DNA of 64,000 bases from Ottowia thiooxydans DSM 14619 (GTDB lineage Bacteria > Pseudomonadota > Gammaproteobacteria > Burkholderiales > Burkholderiaceae_C). Under the pieces are notes generated by a model. The model was not told where the DNA came from. It did not search any database and saw nothing but the letters and a program-made list of their open reading frames with translations. Positions 32,464 to 40,511 of this stretch are shown one piece after another; position 1 is the stretch's first letter, and each line of letters opens with the position of its first letter. The position numbers and the translations under genes are program-made. The stretch is taken from assembly GCF_000422885.1 (NCBI RefSeq), contig NZ_AUGX01000001.1, positions 187,238 through 251,237 of the forward strand. The letters are read 5' to 3'.

Positions 32464-32469
32464 GTTGAT

Positions 32470-32529
32470 CTGCCATTTTGGCAGGCAACTGACTGCTTTG
32501 GCAGAAAAAAACCGGCTGCGTCTTGGCAG
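32470..32529. promoter_or_regulatory. Upstream activator sites, three TTGGCAG repeats
   Basis: The palindrome CTGCCATTTTGGCAG (32470-32484) is followed by CTGC-TTTG-GCAG (32493-32504) and CTGC-N6-GCAG (32516-32529). The shared TTGGCAG ends at 32484, 32504 and 32529, spaced 20 and 25 bp. They lie about 75-120 bp upstream of the -24/-12 promoter, the normal place for sigma-54 activator binding. Confidence 0.75.
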
Positions 32530-32588
32530 TCGGGCTGCCTATCACGCCGGGAGCTTTGAATTCGTTAAGTTTTTTATACCTGCGCCTG

Positions 32589-32605
32589 TTGGCACGGCTC
32601 TTGAT
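32589..32605 (+). promoter_or_regulatory. Sigma-54 (-24/-12) promoter of cydAB
   Basis: TTGGCACGGCTCTTGAT matches the consensus TGGCACG-N4-TTGCW in all -24 bases and in the TTG of the -12 element, with A instead of C at the next base. It is 45 bp before the cydA start, downstream of the activator repeats. Confidence 0.85.
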
Positions 32606-32649
32606 AAGTGAAAGGCGTCTGCCACTTCACCGATTCAAGGAAACACCCG

Positions 32650-34062
32650 ATGTCTGACCTGCCCGACGCACTCCTGTTGGCGCGCATCCAGTTTGCGTTC
32701 ACGGTGAGTTTCCACTTCCTGTTTCCCGCTATCACCATCGGCCTAGCGAGTTACCTCGCGGTGCTCGAAGGCCTGTGGCTTAAGACCGGTCGCGAAGACT
32801 ACATGAACCTGTTCCGCTACTGGATCAAGATCTTCGCGCTGGTGTTTGCAATGGGCGTGGTCTCGGGCATCGTCATGTCCTACCAGTTCGGCACCAACTG
32901 GGCGGTGTTCTCCGACAAGGCCGGACCGATCATCGGCCCGCTGATGGCCTACGAGGTGCTGACCGCCTTCTTCCTCGAAGCCGGTTTCCTGGGTGTGATG
33001 TTGTTCGGCATGAACCGCGTGGGCAAGAAGCTGCACTTCACCGCCACGCTGATGGTCGCCCTGGGCACTTTCGTATCGGCGTTCTGGATCCTCTCGGTCA
33101 ACAGCTGGATGCAGACCCCGGCGGGCTACGCGATCAACGCCAACGGGCAGTTCATCTCCGCTGGCAGCTGGCTGGCCATCATCTTCAACCCCAGCTTTCC
33201 CTACCGACTGGTCCACACCCTATCCGCCGCCTACCTGACCACCGCATTCCTCGTGGGCGCGGTCGGCGCCTGGCACCTGCTGAAAGACCGCGGCAATCCG
33301 CGCGCCCGCCTCATGTTCTCCATGGCTATGTGGATGGCAGCCATCGTGGCACCACTGCAGATCTTTCTGGGTGACTTGCACGGGCTCAATACGCTCGAGC
33401 ACCAGCCGGTCAAGGTGATGGCCATGGAAGGCCACTACCAGAGCCACCCGGAAGGCGCACCCCTGATCCTGTTCGGCATTCCCAACAGCGCCGAAGGCCG
33501 GGTCGACTACGCGGTGCAGATTCCAAAGCTGTCCTCGCTAATCCTCAAGCACGACCTCAACGCGCCCATGCAGGGTCTGGACACCGTGCCGGTGGCCGAC
33601 CATCCGCCGGTGGGCATGGTGTTTTGGGCGTTTCGCATCATGGTCGGCCTGGGCTTCCTGATGGCCGGGCTCGGTATGCTCAGTCTGTGGGCCCGTGCCC
33701 GCGGCCGCCTGTACGAATGGAAGTGGCTGCACCGTTTTGCGCTGGCCATGGGCCCCTCGGGGTTGGTGGCGGTGCTCGCGGGCTGGATCACTACTGAGGT
33801 GGGCCGCCAGCCCTGGACCATACAGGGTCTGATGCGCACGGCCGAGTCGGCTTCACCTCTGGCAGCACCGGCCGTGGCAGCTTCGCTGGTGGCCTTTGTG
33901 GTCGTGTACTTCGCGGTCTTCGGCGCCGGCGTCCTCTACATCCTGAAGCTGATGGCCAAGCCGCCGGTGGTACACGAGTCGGCACCGCCCAATATCCCCG
34001 CGCGCGCCGCTGGCACCACGCCCGCCGTAGCGCTGCACCCCGATGCCCTGGCCAACGAATAA
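32650..34062 (+). CDS. cydA: Cytochrome bd-type quinol oxidase subunit I (CIO type)
   Basis: The 470-residue subunit has about nine membrane helices. ARIQFAFTVSFHFLFPAITIGLA carries the haem histidine near the N-terminus, SYQFGTNWAVFSDKAGPIIGPLMAYEVLTAFFLEAGFLGVMLFG the conserved glutamates, and DLHGLNTLEHQPVKVMAMEGHY the quinol-site region. The Q-loop is short, as in the cyanide-insensitive oxidases. It forms, with CydB, an oxygen reductase that takes electrons from quinol. This class is generally resistant to cyanide and sulfide. ATG 32650 follows CAAGGAAA. Regulation by sigma-54 is unusual for this operon. Confidence 0.92.
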   Translation: MSDLPDALLLARIQFAFTVSFHFLFPAITIGLASYLAVLEGLWLKTGREDYMNLFRYWIKIFALVFAMGVVSGIVMSYQFGTNWAVFSDKAGPIIGPLMAYEVLTAFFLEAGFLGVMLFGMNRVGKKLHFTATLMVALGTFVSAFWILSVNSWMQTPAGYAINANGQFISAGSWLAIIFNPSFPYRLVHTLSAAYLTTAFLVGAVGAWHLLKDRGNPRARLMFSMAMWMAAIVAPLQIFLGDLHGLNTLEHQPVKVMAMEGHYQSHPEGAPLILFGIPNSAEGRVDYAVQIPKLSSLILKHDLNAPMQGLDTVPVADHPPVGMVFWAFRIMVGLGFLMAGLGMLSLWARARGRLYEWKWLHRFALAMGPSGLVAVLAGWITTEVGRQPWTIQGLMRTAESASPLAAPAVAASLVAFVVVYFAVFGAGVLYILKLMAKPPVVHESAPPNIPARAAGTTPAVALHPDALANE

Positions 34063-34072
34063 GGGGAACCGT

Positions 34073-35077
34073 ATGAACATCGACCTGACCATCATCTGGG
34101 CCCTCATCATTGTGGTGGCCGTCTTCATCTACGTGGTACTCGACGGTTTCGACCTCGGCATCGGCATCCTGTTCAACACCTTCAAGGTAGGCCATGACCG
34201 CGATACCGCTATGAACAGCATCGCACCGGTCTGGGACGGCAACGAGACCTGGCTGGTGATGGGCGGCGGCGGGTTGCTGGCTGCCTTTCCGCTGGCCTAC
34301 GGCCTGATCTTTTCCGCCCTGTACGCGCCCATCATCGCCATGCTGTTGGCCCTGGTGTTCCGCGGTGTAGCCTTCGAGTTCCGGTGGCGAGATCCGGGTC
34401 ATCAAAAATTCTGGGATTTAGCCTTCACCGGTGGATCGTTTTTGGCCGCGTTCTCGCAGGGAGTCATCCTCGGCGCGCTGCTGCAAGGTGTGTCCATCAG
34501 CGGACGATCCTATGCGGGTGGCTGGTGGGACTGGCTCACGCCCTTCACACTGCTCACCGGCTTGAGTCTTGTGGTGGCATACGCGCTGTTGGGTTCGACG
34601 TGGCTGGTGATGAAGGCGGAGGGTTCACTGCAACGCCAGGCCAGATCCATGGCTTGGTGGCTGGGCGGCGCTACGCTGGCAGCTATCGTGGCGGTCAGCA
34701 TAGCAACCTTGTTCCTGAGCGCCGACTATTTCAGTAAATGGCTCAACTTGCCCAACTTGTTTTGGGTGGCGCCCGTGCCGTTGATGGTTGCACTGGCCAG
34801 CGTGGCCTTTGTCCGCAGCCTCAAGGCCGGCCATGAGACCGCGCCCTTCCTACTCACGTTGGGAGTTTTCCTGCTGAGCTTCGTGGGCCTGTGCATTAGT
34901 GTGTTCCCGTATGTCATTCCCGGAGCCGTCACCATCTGGGAAGCCGCCACCGACCGCAGCAGCCAGGTCTTCATGCTTTGGGGCACGGCCTTCGTGCTGC
35001 CCATGATCCTGGGCTATACCGCCTGGTCCTACTGGGTGTTCCGCGGCAAGGTCAACTCAGACGGGTACCACGCATGA
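34073..35077 (+). CDS. cydB: Cytochrome bd-type quinol oxidase subunit II
   Basis: The 334-residue membrane protein starts at ATG 34073 after AAGGGGAAC and reads MNIDLTIIWALIIVVAVFIY. CydB signatures are VLDGFDLGIGILF, WDGNETWLVMGGGGLLAAFPLAYG and FRGVAFEFRWRD. Eight or so helices follow, ending in AWSYWVFRGKV. It pairs with CydA to form the oxidase core. The gene begins ten bases after cydA and overlaps the next small gene by ATGA. This implies tightly coupled translation of the three subunits. Confidence 0.92.
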   Translation: MNIDLTIIWALIIVVAVFIYVVLDGFDLGIGILFNTFKVGHDRDTAMNSIAPVWDGNETWLVMGGGGLLAAFPLAYGLIFSALYAPIIAMLLALVFRGVAFEFRWRDPGHQKFWDLAFTGGSFLAAFSQGVILGALLQGVSISGRSYAGGWWDWLTPFTLLTGLSLVVAYALLGSTWLVMKAEGSLQRQARSMAWWLGGATLAAIVAVSIATLFLSADYFSKWLNLPNLFWVAPVPLMVALASVAFVRSLKAGHETAPFLLTLGVFLLSFVGLCISVFPYVIPGAVTIWEAATDRSSQVFMLWGTAFVLPMILGYTAWSYWVFRGKVNSDGYHA

Positions 35078-35238
35078 AGATTCCTCTTCTGCGCTGGCCC
35101 AACATCCCTTCGGCAAGCTCCGATGAGCCTTTGCCACCTCTTTGGCGCCGCCTGCTCTGGATGGCGGGCATCTGGCTCGCGAGCATTTCAGTACTGACCG
35201 CAGTAGCCATGGTGCTGCGGTGGGTGCTGAAAACCTAA
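35074..35238 (+). CDS. DUF2474 family small subunit of bd oxidase
   Basis: The 54-residue protein reads MKIPLLRWPNIPSASSDEPL then PPLWRRLLWMAGIWLASISVLTAVAMVLRWVLKT. It has one membrane helix after a basic turn, the pattern of the DUF2474/CydX-like accessory subunit of CIO-type oxidases. It overlaps cydB by four bases. Small subunits of this kind stabilise the haems in the enzyme. The size falls below that of many automatic gene calls, but the position and pattern are convincing. Confidence 0.75.
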   Translation: MKIPLLRWPNIPSASSDEPLPPLWRRLLWMAGIWLASISVLTAVAMVLRWVLKT

Positions 35239-35244
35239 ATTGGC

Positions 35245-35284
35245 TTGGCAAAGACAAGCTTCGAGCTTGCGCCAAACCCTTTTG
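35245..35284 (+). terminator. Candidate terminator of the cydAB operon
   Basis: TTGGC (35245-35249) pairs with GCCAA (35271-35275), enclosing CAAGCT-TCG-AGCTTG (35255-35269). CCCTTTT follows the stem. It lies just after the DUF2474 stop codon. Confidence 0.6.
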
Positions 35285-35300
35285 TCGTCAACCACCCTAA

Positions 35301-35397
35301 CTATTGCTCCGGCCCTGTGAACTTTGAAGTTTTCCTCTTCACCTATCCTGTGACAGAGCAACGAAAAAGTGATGACTTCACAGGGCCGGATCAATAG
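35301..35397. mobile_element. 97-bp terminal-inverted-repeat element, copy 1 (MITE-like)
   Basis: The ends are CTATTGC-TCCGGCCCTGTGAA and the inverse of CTATTGA-TCCGGCCCTGTGAA, so 20 of 21 end bases pair. The same 97 bp occur again at 41181-41277 in the same orientation without a visible difference. No long reading frame fits inside. No clear target duplication was found. Its right end (AATAGGAGAC) supplies the ribosome site for the gene at 35407. Confidence 0.85.
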
Positions 35398-35406
35398 GAG
35401 ACAAAA

Positions 35407-36738
35407 ATGATGAACACTCAGTATGCTGCGTACACGAATTCGACACGTAGGCGCTGGCTGCAGGCTCTGGCTTCTACGCCACTCGTTCCGACATTGACTG
35501 CCCCGGCTTTGGCTGATGTGGCCACAAAAACAAAAGCCCATATCGTGATAGCTGGCAGCGGTCTGGGCGGCATCGCAGTCGCCAACAGGCTGTCTAAGCT
35601 GCTTGACGGTGCAAAGATCACCATCATCGACCGCAAAGAAGAACACAACTACCAGCCTGGATACACCCTGGTTGCGTCGGGTGTTTGGCCTGTGTCTAAG
35701 GTGCGCGACAGAAATGCAGACTTCCTGCCCGCTGGCATCGAATGGGTGAAAGACATGGTTGCCAGTTTTGATCCTGCGGCAAACACCGTTAGTACCGTGA
35801 GCGGGCAACGCATTCGCTACGATTTCCTGGTGGTTGGCATCGGCGTTTATTTGGACTACGCCCAGATAACCGGGATGGATATATCAGCCATCGGACGCGA
35901 AGGTCTGACCAGCGTCTACCCGAGCCCAGAGGCTGCACAGGCCACATGGGCGACCATGCAAGCGTTCGCCGCCAAAGGGGGCAACGCGGTAATGACGCTG
36001 CCTTCTACGCCACTCAAATGTGCAGGTGCGCCCCTGAAAATGACTTTCATGCTGCGGGATCGACTGTTCAAGGCGGGCACCTTGGGGACATCCAAGATCC
36101 GTTTTGAGTCAGCGCTGGGCAACGTGTTTGGGGTTAAGGCGGTCAACGACAACGTCCTCGGACGCTGGCGTGACCTGGGAATCGACGTGGATTTCTCTCG
36201 CAAGCTCACCGCTATCGACATCGGTGCACGTCGCGCCACCTTTGCTTTCCCCGATGGGCAGACGCAGGAGATGCCTTATGACTTTATCCATGTGGTGCCC
36301 CCTACACGCGCTCCAGATGCCGTAAAGAACAGCGAGCTGGCATGGAAGGATGGCCCGTTTGCCACAGGTGGCTGGTTGGAAGTGGACAAACGCACCCTCC
36401 AGCACCGCCGGTTTCCTAACGTGTTCGGCATCGGCGATATCAATGGCACGCCACGCGGTAAGACCGCCGCCACGGTAAAGAAGAGTGCCCCACTGGTGGC
36501 GCACAACTTGGTGGAAGTGATTGCTGGGCGCGTAGCCAACGAGAACTTTGACGGCTACACCTCTTGCCCGCTAATCACGCGCGAGGGCTCTGCCATGCTG
36601 ATCGAGTTCGACTACGAGGGCAACCTCACCCCTACGCTACCAATGATCGAACCGCTACAGGACAGTTTTTTCGCATGGCTGATGAAGGTTCGCATGCTCA
36701 AACCAGCATACATATCCGTACTAAAGGGCCGGGTCTGA
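35407..36738 (+). CDS. Tat-exported FAD oxidoreductase, SQR/FccB-like (second copy)
   Basis: This 443-residue flavoprotein is a homologue of the one at 1999. It has a twin-arginine-type signal (STRRRWLQALASTPLVPTLTAPALA), the FAD motif HIVIAGSGLGGIAVANRL, VVGIGVYLDYAQI, and VFGIGDINGTPRGKTAATVKK near the end. Cys205 in KCAGAPLK and Cys387 in TSCPLIT again form the only conserved cysteine pair, placed as in SQR. It likely oxidises sulfide or a polysulfide in the periplasm. The start (ATG 35407 or 35410) uses AGGAGA, which is the border of the 97-bp element. Confidence 0.8.
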   Translation: MMNTQYAAYTNSTRRRWLQALASTPLVPTLTAPALADVATKTKAHIVIAGSGLGGIAVANRLSKLLDGAKITIIDRKEEHNYQPGYTLVASGVWPVSKVRDRNADFLPAGIEWVKDMVASFDPAANTVSTVSGQRIRYDFLVVGIGVYLDYAQITGMDISAIGREGLTSVYPSPEAAQATWATMQAFAAKGGNAVMTLPSTPLKCAGAPLKMTFMLRDRLFKAGTLGTSKIRFESALGNVFGVKAVNDNVLGRWRDLGIDVDFSRKLTAIDIGARRATFAFPDGQTQEMPYDFIHVVPPTRAPDAVKNSELAWKDGPFATGGWLEVDKRTLQHRRFPNVFGIGDINGTPRGKTAATVKKSAPLVAHNLVEVIAGRVANENFDGYTSCPLITREGSAMLIEFDYEGNLTPTLPMIEPLQDSFFAWLMKVRMLKPAYISVLKGRV

Positions 36739-36777
36739 AGCCCTGGTACTGGAACCAACAACTCAAGGATACAAACC

Positions 36778-37122
36778 ATGTATGAACTCTGGCTGATGCT
36801 GAATATTCTCTGGGAAGTTGCCTTAAGCGTCTGGCCCATGTTGCTAGCAGCATCATTGTTGTGGCTGGTGTTAATGGGCATCACGTTGCGATCCGCTGGT
36901 GCCCGATGGAGCGCTAGCTTGCCGTCAGCATTCCTGATTGGGTGCATTGCCGCCTTCGCAGCGTTTCTTTTGCTTCCACAAGCACTGAGCTCTACGCTGT
37001 CCGACCTAGGCTATTGGGTGGACTGGGTCACGTTGATTGGGTTGGCTATGGCCGTAGGCGGCGCTGTCGCCGCATATGCCTTGCCATTACTAACCATACG
37101 CCGCGAGCTCGGCCATAGATGA
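36778..37122 (+). CDS. Small membrane protein, DUF5368-like (second copy)
   Basis: The 114-residue product has three to four membrane segments: NILWEVALSVWPMLLAASLLWLVLMG, SAFLIGCIAAFAAFLLLPQAL and DWVTLIGLAMAVGGAVAAYALPLL. It is similar in size, helix layout and basic loop to the protein at 3370. Both directly follow an SQR-like flavoprotein. The repeated pair supports a common complex, maybe a membrane anchor that passes electrons to quinone. No haem- or metal-binding histidines are visible, so a direct electron carrier role is not supported. GGATAC lies upstream as a weak ribosome site. Confidence 0.55.
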   Translation: MYELWLMLNILWEVALSVWPMLLAASLLWLVLMGITLRSAGARWSASLPSAFLIGCIAAFAAFLLLPQALSSTLSDLGYWVDWVTLIGLAMAVGGAVAAYALPLLTIRRELGHR

Positions 37123-37174
37123 GTCGAGTTATCGCACATCCAGCAATTTTGACGGCTGCGACCTAACCTACGTT

Positions 37175-37846
37175 ATGTACTTTCGAATACTCCCTGACGA
37201 GACCGATGGTGCAATGAGCTATCTGCTTGCCGATCTTGACACTCGCGAGTGCGTTCTGCTGGATCCACGCGGCACAGATGTACCCCTGCTCAGAGCCATG
37301 CTGCAAGAACACCAGTTGCATTTGTGCTGGTTGCTGCGTACTCACGAGCATGACGCACTCCTTCCAGGTGAGTCCGCTGCATTAGACGCGCTTGGCGCGA
37401 AACGCATGCAAAAGGTGCTATCGGTCGAGGCAAGCGACAAGATAGCTTGTGAAACGAGTGCGCTGATGTTTGGCAACGAACTGCTGAGAGTCATGTCCAC
37501 TCCGGGTCACACTGAGGGCTGCGTGAGCTACTTGTGGCGCGATCGGCTGTTCTGCGGCGATCTGCTGACGGTGGATGCTTGCCCACACCAACCGAGACCA
37601 GCTCTGCCCGAAGCCTTATGGGACAGCGCGACCCGCCATGTATTCACCCTGCCTGGTGAGACCTTGCTTTTCTACGGCCACGCCAAGCAGGGCCGCGTCG
37701 TGTCGAACGTGCTGGAGCAGCGACGCTGGCACCCCTGGCTTGGCAATACCACGCGCGATGAGTTTCTTGCGCGCGTGCGCACCCCCAAAAATGAAGCCAA
37801 TGCATCGTCAATGCGCGACGCTACGCTGTCCACTTACACCCTATGA
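37175..37846 (+). CDS. Metallo-beta-lactamase-fold protein with altered metal motif
   Basis: The 223-residue protein resembles small persulfide dioxygenase-like hydrolases: MSYLLADLDTRECVLLDPRG, then the metal-site strand and STPGHTEGCVSYLWRDRLFCGDLLTVDACPHQ, and LLFYGHAKQG. The usual HxHxDH motif, however, reads HEHDAL at residues 57-62. The first two histidines are kept; the Asp and last His are lost. His112 and Asp129 remain. Iron in ETHE1-like enzymes is held by the first His, the middle His and the Asp, so iron binding is still possible, while a two-metal site is not. It overlaps the haemoglobin gene by ATGA. Confidence 0.7.
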   Translation: MYFRILPDETDGAMSYLLADLDTRECVLLDPRGTDVPLLRAMLQEHQLHLCWLLRTHEHDALLPGESAALDALGAKRMQKVLSVEASDKIACETSALMFGNELLRVMSTPGHTEGCVSYLWRDRLFCGDLLTVDACPHQPRPALPEALWDSATRHVFTLPGETLLFYGHAKQGRVVSNVLEQRRWHPWLGNTTRDEFLARVRTPKNEANASSMRDATLSTYTL

Positions 37847-38292
37847 CAACCTTTTGCGGCTCTGCCGACACCATTACAGCCAACATCGTTCCCGACAGCG
37901 TTTATACGCGCCTTGGTGGTGCGCCGGCGATCCGAAGATTGGTAGACCGTTTCTACGAATTGATGGACGAGTTGCCCGAAGCGTATGCCGTGCGCCAGCT
38001 TCATCCGAGCAGCCTGTCAGGCAGCGTCGACAGGCTGTTCAAGTACCTCAGCGGATGGTTCGGCGGTCCACCCTTGTACGAGCGGGAGCGCGGTCATCTC
38101 CGGCTGCGCAAGCGCCATTCGCCCTATGCCATCAACGCGGCAGTGCGTGACGAATGGCTGTTGTGCATGCAACTGGCGCTGGCCGAACAGGTGGATGACC
38201 TAGCCTTGCGAACATCCATCGAGCGAGTGTTTTCCAGTATGGCCGATCACCTGATCGACACGGACTACTTCATCAAAGGATGCCCGCGATGA
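37843..38292 (+). CDS. Group II truncated haemoglobin
   Basis: The 149-residue protein is a trHbII-type globin: SVYTRLGGAPAIRRLVDRFYELMDELPEAY, LFKYLSGWFGGPPLYERERGHLRLRKRHSPYAINAAVRDEWLLCM. His92 in KRHSPYAI is the proximal haem ligand, and the tryptophan in RDEWL corresponds to the G8 tryptophan of group II/III globins. These bind oxygen, NO or sulfide. Translation is coupled to the altered hydrolase gene before it. In a sulfur cluster it may bind sulfide or deliver oxygen to an oxygenase; neither is shown. The gene has normal length for the family. Confidence 0.85.
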   Translation: MTTFCGSADTITANIVPDSVYTRLGGAPAIRRLVDRFYELMDELPEAYAVRQLHPSSLSGSVDRLFKYLSGWFGGPPLYERERGHLRLRKRHSPYAINAAVRDEWLLCMQLALAEQVDDLALRTSIERVFSSMADHLIDTDYFIKGCPR

Positions 38293-38329
38293 CTGACCAT
38301 CACCTGACCAATCTCCTGGAGTGAGCACC

Positions 38330-38875
38330 ATGAACGCGGCATCCCAGAGTCCGCTCCGGCGGCTATTGCGCGCACTCAGATCCTATGCGGTGCTTAGCTC
38401 CGTACTGCTGTCGCTGCACGGAACGCTAGCGGCAGCGCCACTTTCAGTGGGATCTGTACTTCCCACATTGACGCTCAAAGATCAGCACGATAAACGAGTG
38501 GTTATTCCTTCTGATACCCAGTGGGTGCTATTCGCCAGTGAAAAGTCGGTGAGCGACATGGTCAGCGCCGTCTTGTCGACTCAACCGGTCAACGTAGTGG
38601 ATGGCATGCGACTGATATACCTTGCTGATATCAGCGGAATGCCTGCACTTGTCACAAGCATGTTTGCGCTTCCCAAGCTTCGATCACTTCCTTTCTCGAT
38701 CGCCCTGGTGCGAGATGCCAATGAAGTGACCCAGATCGCCGATCTACCCCGCCAGCCAGGTGCCGCCACCTTGCTACGACTTGAATATGGCCGCATTACG
38801 CGCCTCGATGCGGTACGCAATTCCACCGAACTTCGCTTGGCGTTGGGGCTTCCCGCAGCGATTCAGGCACCTTGA
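38330..38875 (+). CDS. Exported thioredoxin-fold-like protein without cysteines
   Basis: The 181-residue protein has an N-terminal signal (RSYAVLSSVLLSLHGTLAAAP). The mature part begins SVGSVLPTLTLKDQHDKRVVIPSDTQWVLFASEKSVSDMV, the opening of a peroxiredoxin/thioredoxin fold. LPFSIALVRDANEVTQIADLP and GAATLLRLEYGRITRL follow. The active-site cysteine expected after the second strand is absent. It may act as a binding protein rather than a redox enzyme. It is in the third sulfur operon, 38 bp after the globin gene. ATG 38330 with CTGGAG upstream is chosen as start. Function unknown. Confidence 0.6.
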   Translation: MNAASQSPLRRLLRALRSYAVLSSVLLSLHGTLAAAPLSVGSVLPTLTLKDQHDKRVVIPSDTQWVLFASEKSVSDMVSAVLSTQPVNVVDGMRLIYLADISGMPALVTSMFALPKLRSLPFSIALVRDANEVTQIADLPRQPGAATLLRLEYGRITRLDAVRNSTELRLALGLPAAIQAP

Positions 38876-38967
38876 AATCAGCTTCACGAGCCCGCACCAC
38901 GCCGTTGAATTCGCACTTCGTCTCTTTTTTCCCGCGATTTTTTTCCAACCCACTGGAGTTACACACC

Positions 38968-39381
38968 ATGAAGAAGTCTTTCCTGATCACCACCATCCTT
39001 ATGTCAACAGCTCTCGTGGCGCAGGCCGACGAGTTGTTTGTGTCCATACATTCGGGCGCAGCCATGGCACAGGGCGCAGGTCTCGTCCTTGCCGGACAAG
39101 CGCTAGAACAGAAGGTCGACGTGCGCGTGCTGCTGTGTGACGCAGCCGGTGACATCGCTGTCAATGGCCAGACCATGCCCAGCCTCAAACCGCGCAACGT
39201 CACACCGCAACAAATGCTTCAAGGCTTAATCAAAGCCGGAGCTAAGGTAGAGGTGTGTGCGCTTTACTTGCCAAACACGGGTCGTCAGCCCGCCGACTTG
39301 CTCACAGGTGTGACCCCAGCAAAACCCGCCGAAGTCGCTGCCCATCTCCTCAAACCCGGCGTGCGAACCCTTGCTTTCTGA
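38968..39381 (+). CDS. Exported DsrE-like protein
   Basis: The 137-residue product has a signal peptide (MKKSFLITTILMSTALVAQA). The mature part is DsrE-like: DELFVSIHSGAAMAQGAGLVLAGQALEQKVDVRVLLCDAAGD, then PQQMLQGLIKAGAKVEVCALYLPNTG and ADLLTGVTPAKPAEVAAHLL. Cysteines in VLLCDAA and KVEVCALYL are candidates for holding sulfur. A periplasmic sulfur carrier beside a periplasmic flavoprotein would form a sensible sulfide-to-carrier route. ATG 38968 has TGGAG upstream; the in-frame region before it is untranslated by appearance. Confidence 0.75.
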   Translation: MKKSFLITTILMSTALVAQADELFVSIHSGAAMAQGAGLVLAGQALEQKVDVRVLLCDAAGDIAVNGQTMPSLKPRNVTPQQMLQGLIKAGAKVEVCALYLPNTGRQPADLLTGVTPAKPAEVAAHLLKPGVRTLAF

Positions 39382-39486
39382 AAGCGAATCGAGAGGAGTC
39401 GTTTGACTGATCCCCTTCGGGGCTGCGTTCAGTGCTTTTACACGATCCACACTTTGTCCGTCTCAACCTAGTCTTATTGCAAACCT

Positions 39487-39867
39487 ATGAAAACAGCACA
39501 CGATCTCGTCCTCGCAGCGAAGGCTCAATGCACCGAGGTAGCCGTCGAGCATGCTCCAGATGCTCTTCGCTCAGTTGAAGTAATCATCGACGTTCGTGAG
39601 GCGGATGAATACGCAGCGGGGCATTTGGCCGGATCCATCAACATTCCGCGGGGTTTGCTCGAGTTCAAGTTGTCAGGGACACCGGAATTGGAGCGACGAG
39701 ACATTAGCGCATTGCTGTACTGCAAGACGGGCGGACGTTCCGCGCTTGCCGCAGCCACCATGCAAAGCATGGGATACCTTCATGTAGTTTCAATGGCAGG
39801 TGGCTACGACGCCTGGGTTACGGGGGATGGTGCGGTTATTAAGGCGTCTCAGCCGACTTTTGACTGA
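39487..39867 (+). CDS. Rhodanese-like sulfurtransferase
   Basis: The 126-residue single-domain protein shows VEVIIDVREADEYAAGHLAGSINIPRGLLEFKL and the active-site loop LLYCKTGGRSALAA with Cys79. No signal peptide is seen, so it should be cytoplasmic. It moves sulfane sulfur from a donor to a thiol acceptor. It closes the third sulfur cluster, 105 bp after the exported DsrE-like gene; a small CCCC-TTC-GGGG hairpin lies in the gap. Immediately after it an IS66 remnant begins, which may have cut away more cluster genes. Confidence 0.88.
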   Translation: MKTAHDLVLAAKAQCTEVAVEHAPDALRSVEVIIDVREADEYAAGHLAGSINIPRGLLEFKLSGTPELERRDISALLYCKTGGRSALAAATMQSMGYLHVVSMAGGYDAWVTGDGAVIKASQPTFD

Positions 39868-39869
39868 TA

Positions 39870-40019
39870 AGTTCGCAAGGCGCGCTTGTTGGCGAACAAG
39901 TAGGCATGGTGGGGATGAGCGGCACCGAACACGGTGACGACACGGGCCAGGGCCGTGTCGGTGTCGGCGCGCATGTCCAGCGGGGCCGTGGCCAGCCAGG
40001 CGGCGTCGATGCGGATCAT
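39870..40019 (-). pseudogene. tnpB: IS66 TnpB, truncated
   Basis: From ATG 40019 the frame reads [20 protein letters not shown], then DTALARVVTVFGAAHPHHAYLFANKRA, which is the standard start of IS66 TnpB. It then changes to an unrelated LRTYQSKVG before a stop at 39849. About two thirds of the protein (normally ~115 residues) is missing. It cannot support transposition. Confidence 0.85.
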
Positions 40020-40440
40020 CGCAAGAGCTCGCGCAGAATTGCCCCGCATTGCGATAGCGGGCATTGCAGGCGCACCAGCAATTCGCCGCGCTGAATCTGC
40101 AGATCAACCTCGGGCAAGGACTGCTCGCCAGCAGGCTCAGCCTGCCTGGCAGGGAGCGCTGCTGGAATGAATGGGACAGTCAAAGGCACGAATGCGGGCG
40201 GTACCGCTGCTTGCCGCTCTCGCTGTTCACGGATCCAGCGGTGCACCATGTTCGAGTGCAGGCCGTGCGCCAGGGCCACGCCGCCTACGCTGGTGCCAGG
40301 CTGGGCGCAGCGGCCCAGCACCTCTGCCTTGAATTGCTTGCTGTACTCACGCCGCCGTGGGCGGTCTTGATTCAAAGAATTTTCCATCGTCTCCACGATC
40401 CTCCATCGTGGGGACGATGCCCGCTTCAAGCGGTGCATTC
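39878..40440 (-). mobile_element. IS66-family insertion sequence remnant
   Basis: The remnant holds an intact tnpA and the first part of tnpB on the minus strand, overlapping by ATGA in the usual IS66 way. The large tnpC transposase gene is absent. The break lies near 39878, ten bases after the rhodanese stop. The outer end beyond 40387 was not matched to a terminal repeat, so 40440 is approximate. Confidence 0.75.
40016..40387 (-). CDS. tnpA: IS66 TnpA accessory protein
   Basis: The 123-residue protein starts at ATG 40387 with [20 protein letters not shown], then [44 protein letters not shown]. This is the HTH-containing accessory protein of IS66-family elements; the HTH lies about residues 20-50. 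The C-terminal half ([29 protein letters not shown]) is also typical. It is full length, but with tnpB cut and tnpC absent it is probably a passenger. The four-base overlap with tnpB is preserved. Confidence 0.85.
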   Translation of the reverse strand: MENSLNQDRPRRREYSKQFKAEVLGRCAQPGTSVGGVALAHGLHSNMVHRWIREQRERQAAVPPAFVPLTVPFIPAALPARQAEPAGEQSLPEVDLQIQRGELLVRLQCPLSQCGAILRELLR

Positions 40441-40511
40441 AAGATGAGATCGCCAGCTGCATACAATCAACACTGCGAACTAAAGGGATTGATGTGAGCC
40501 ACGGATTGAAT

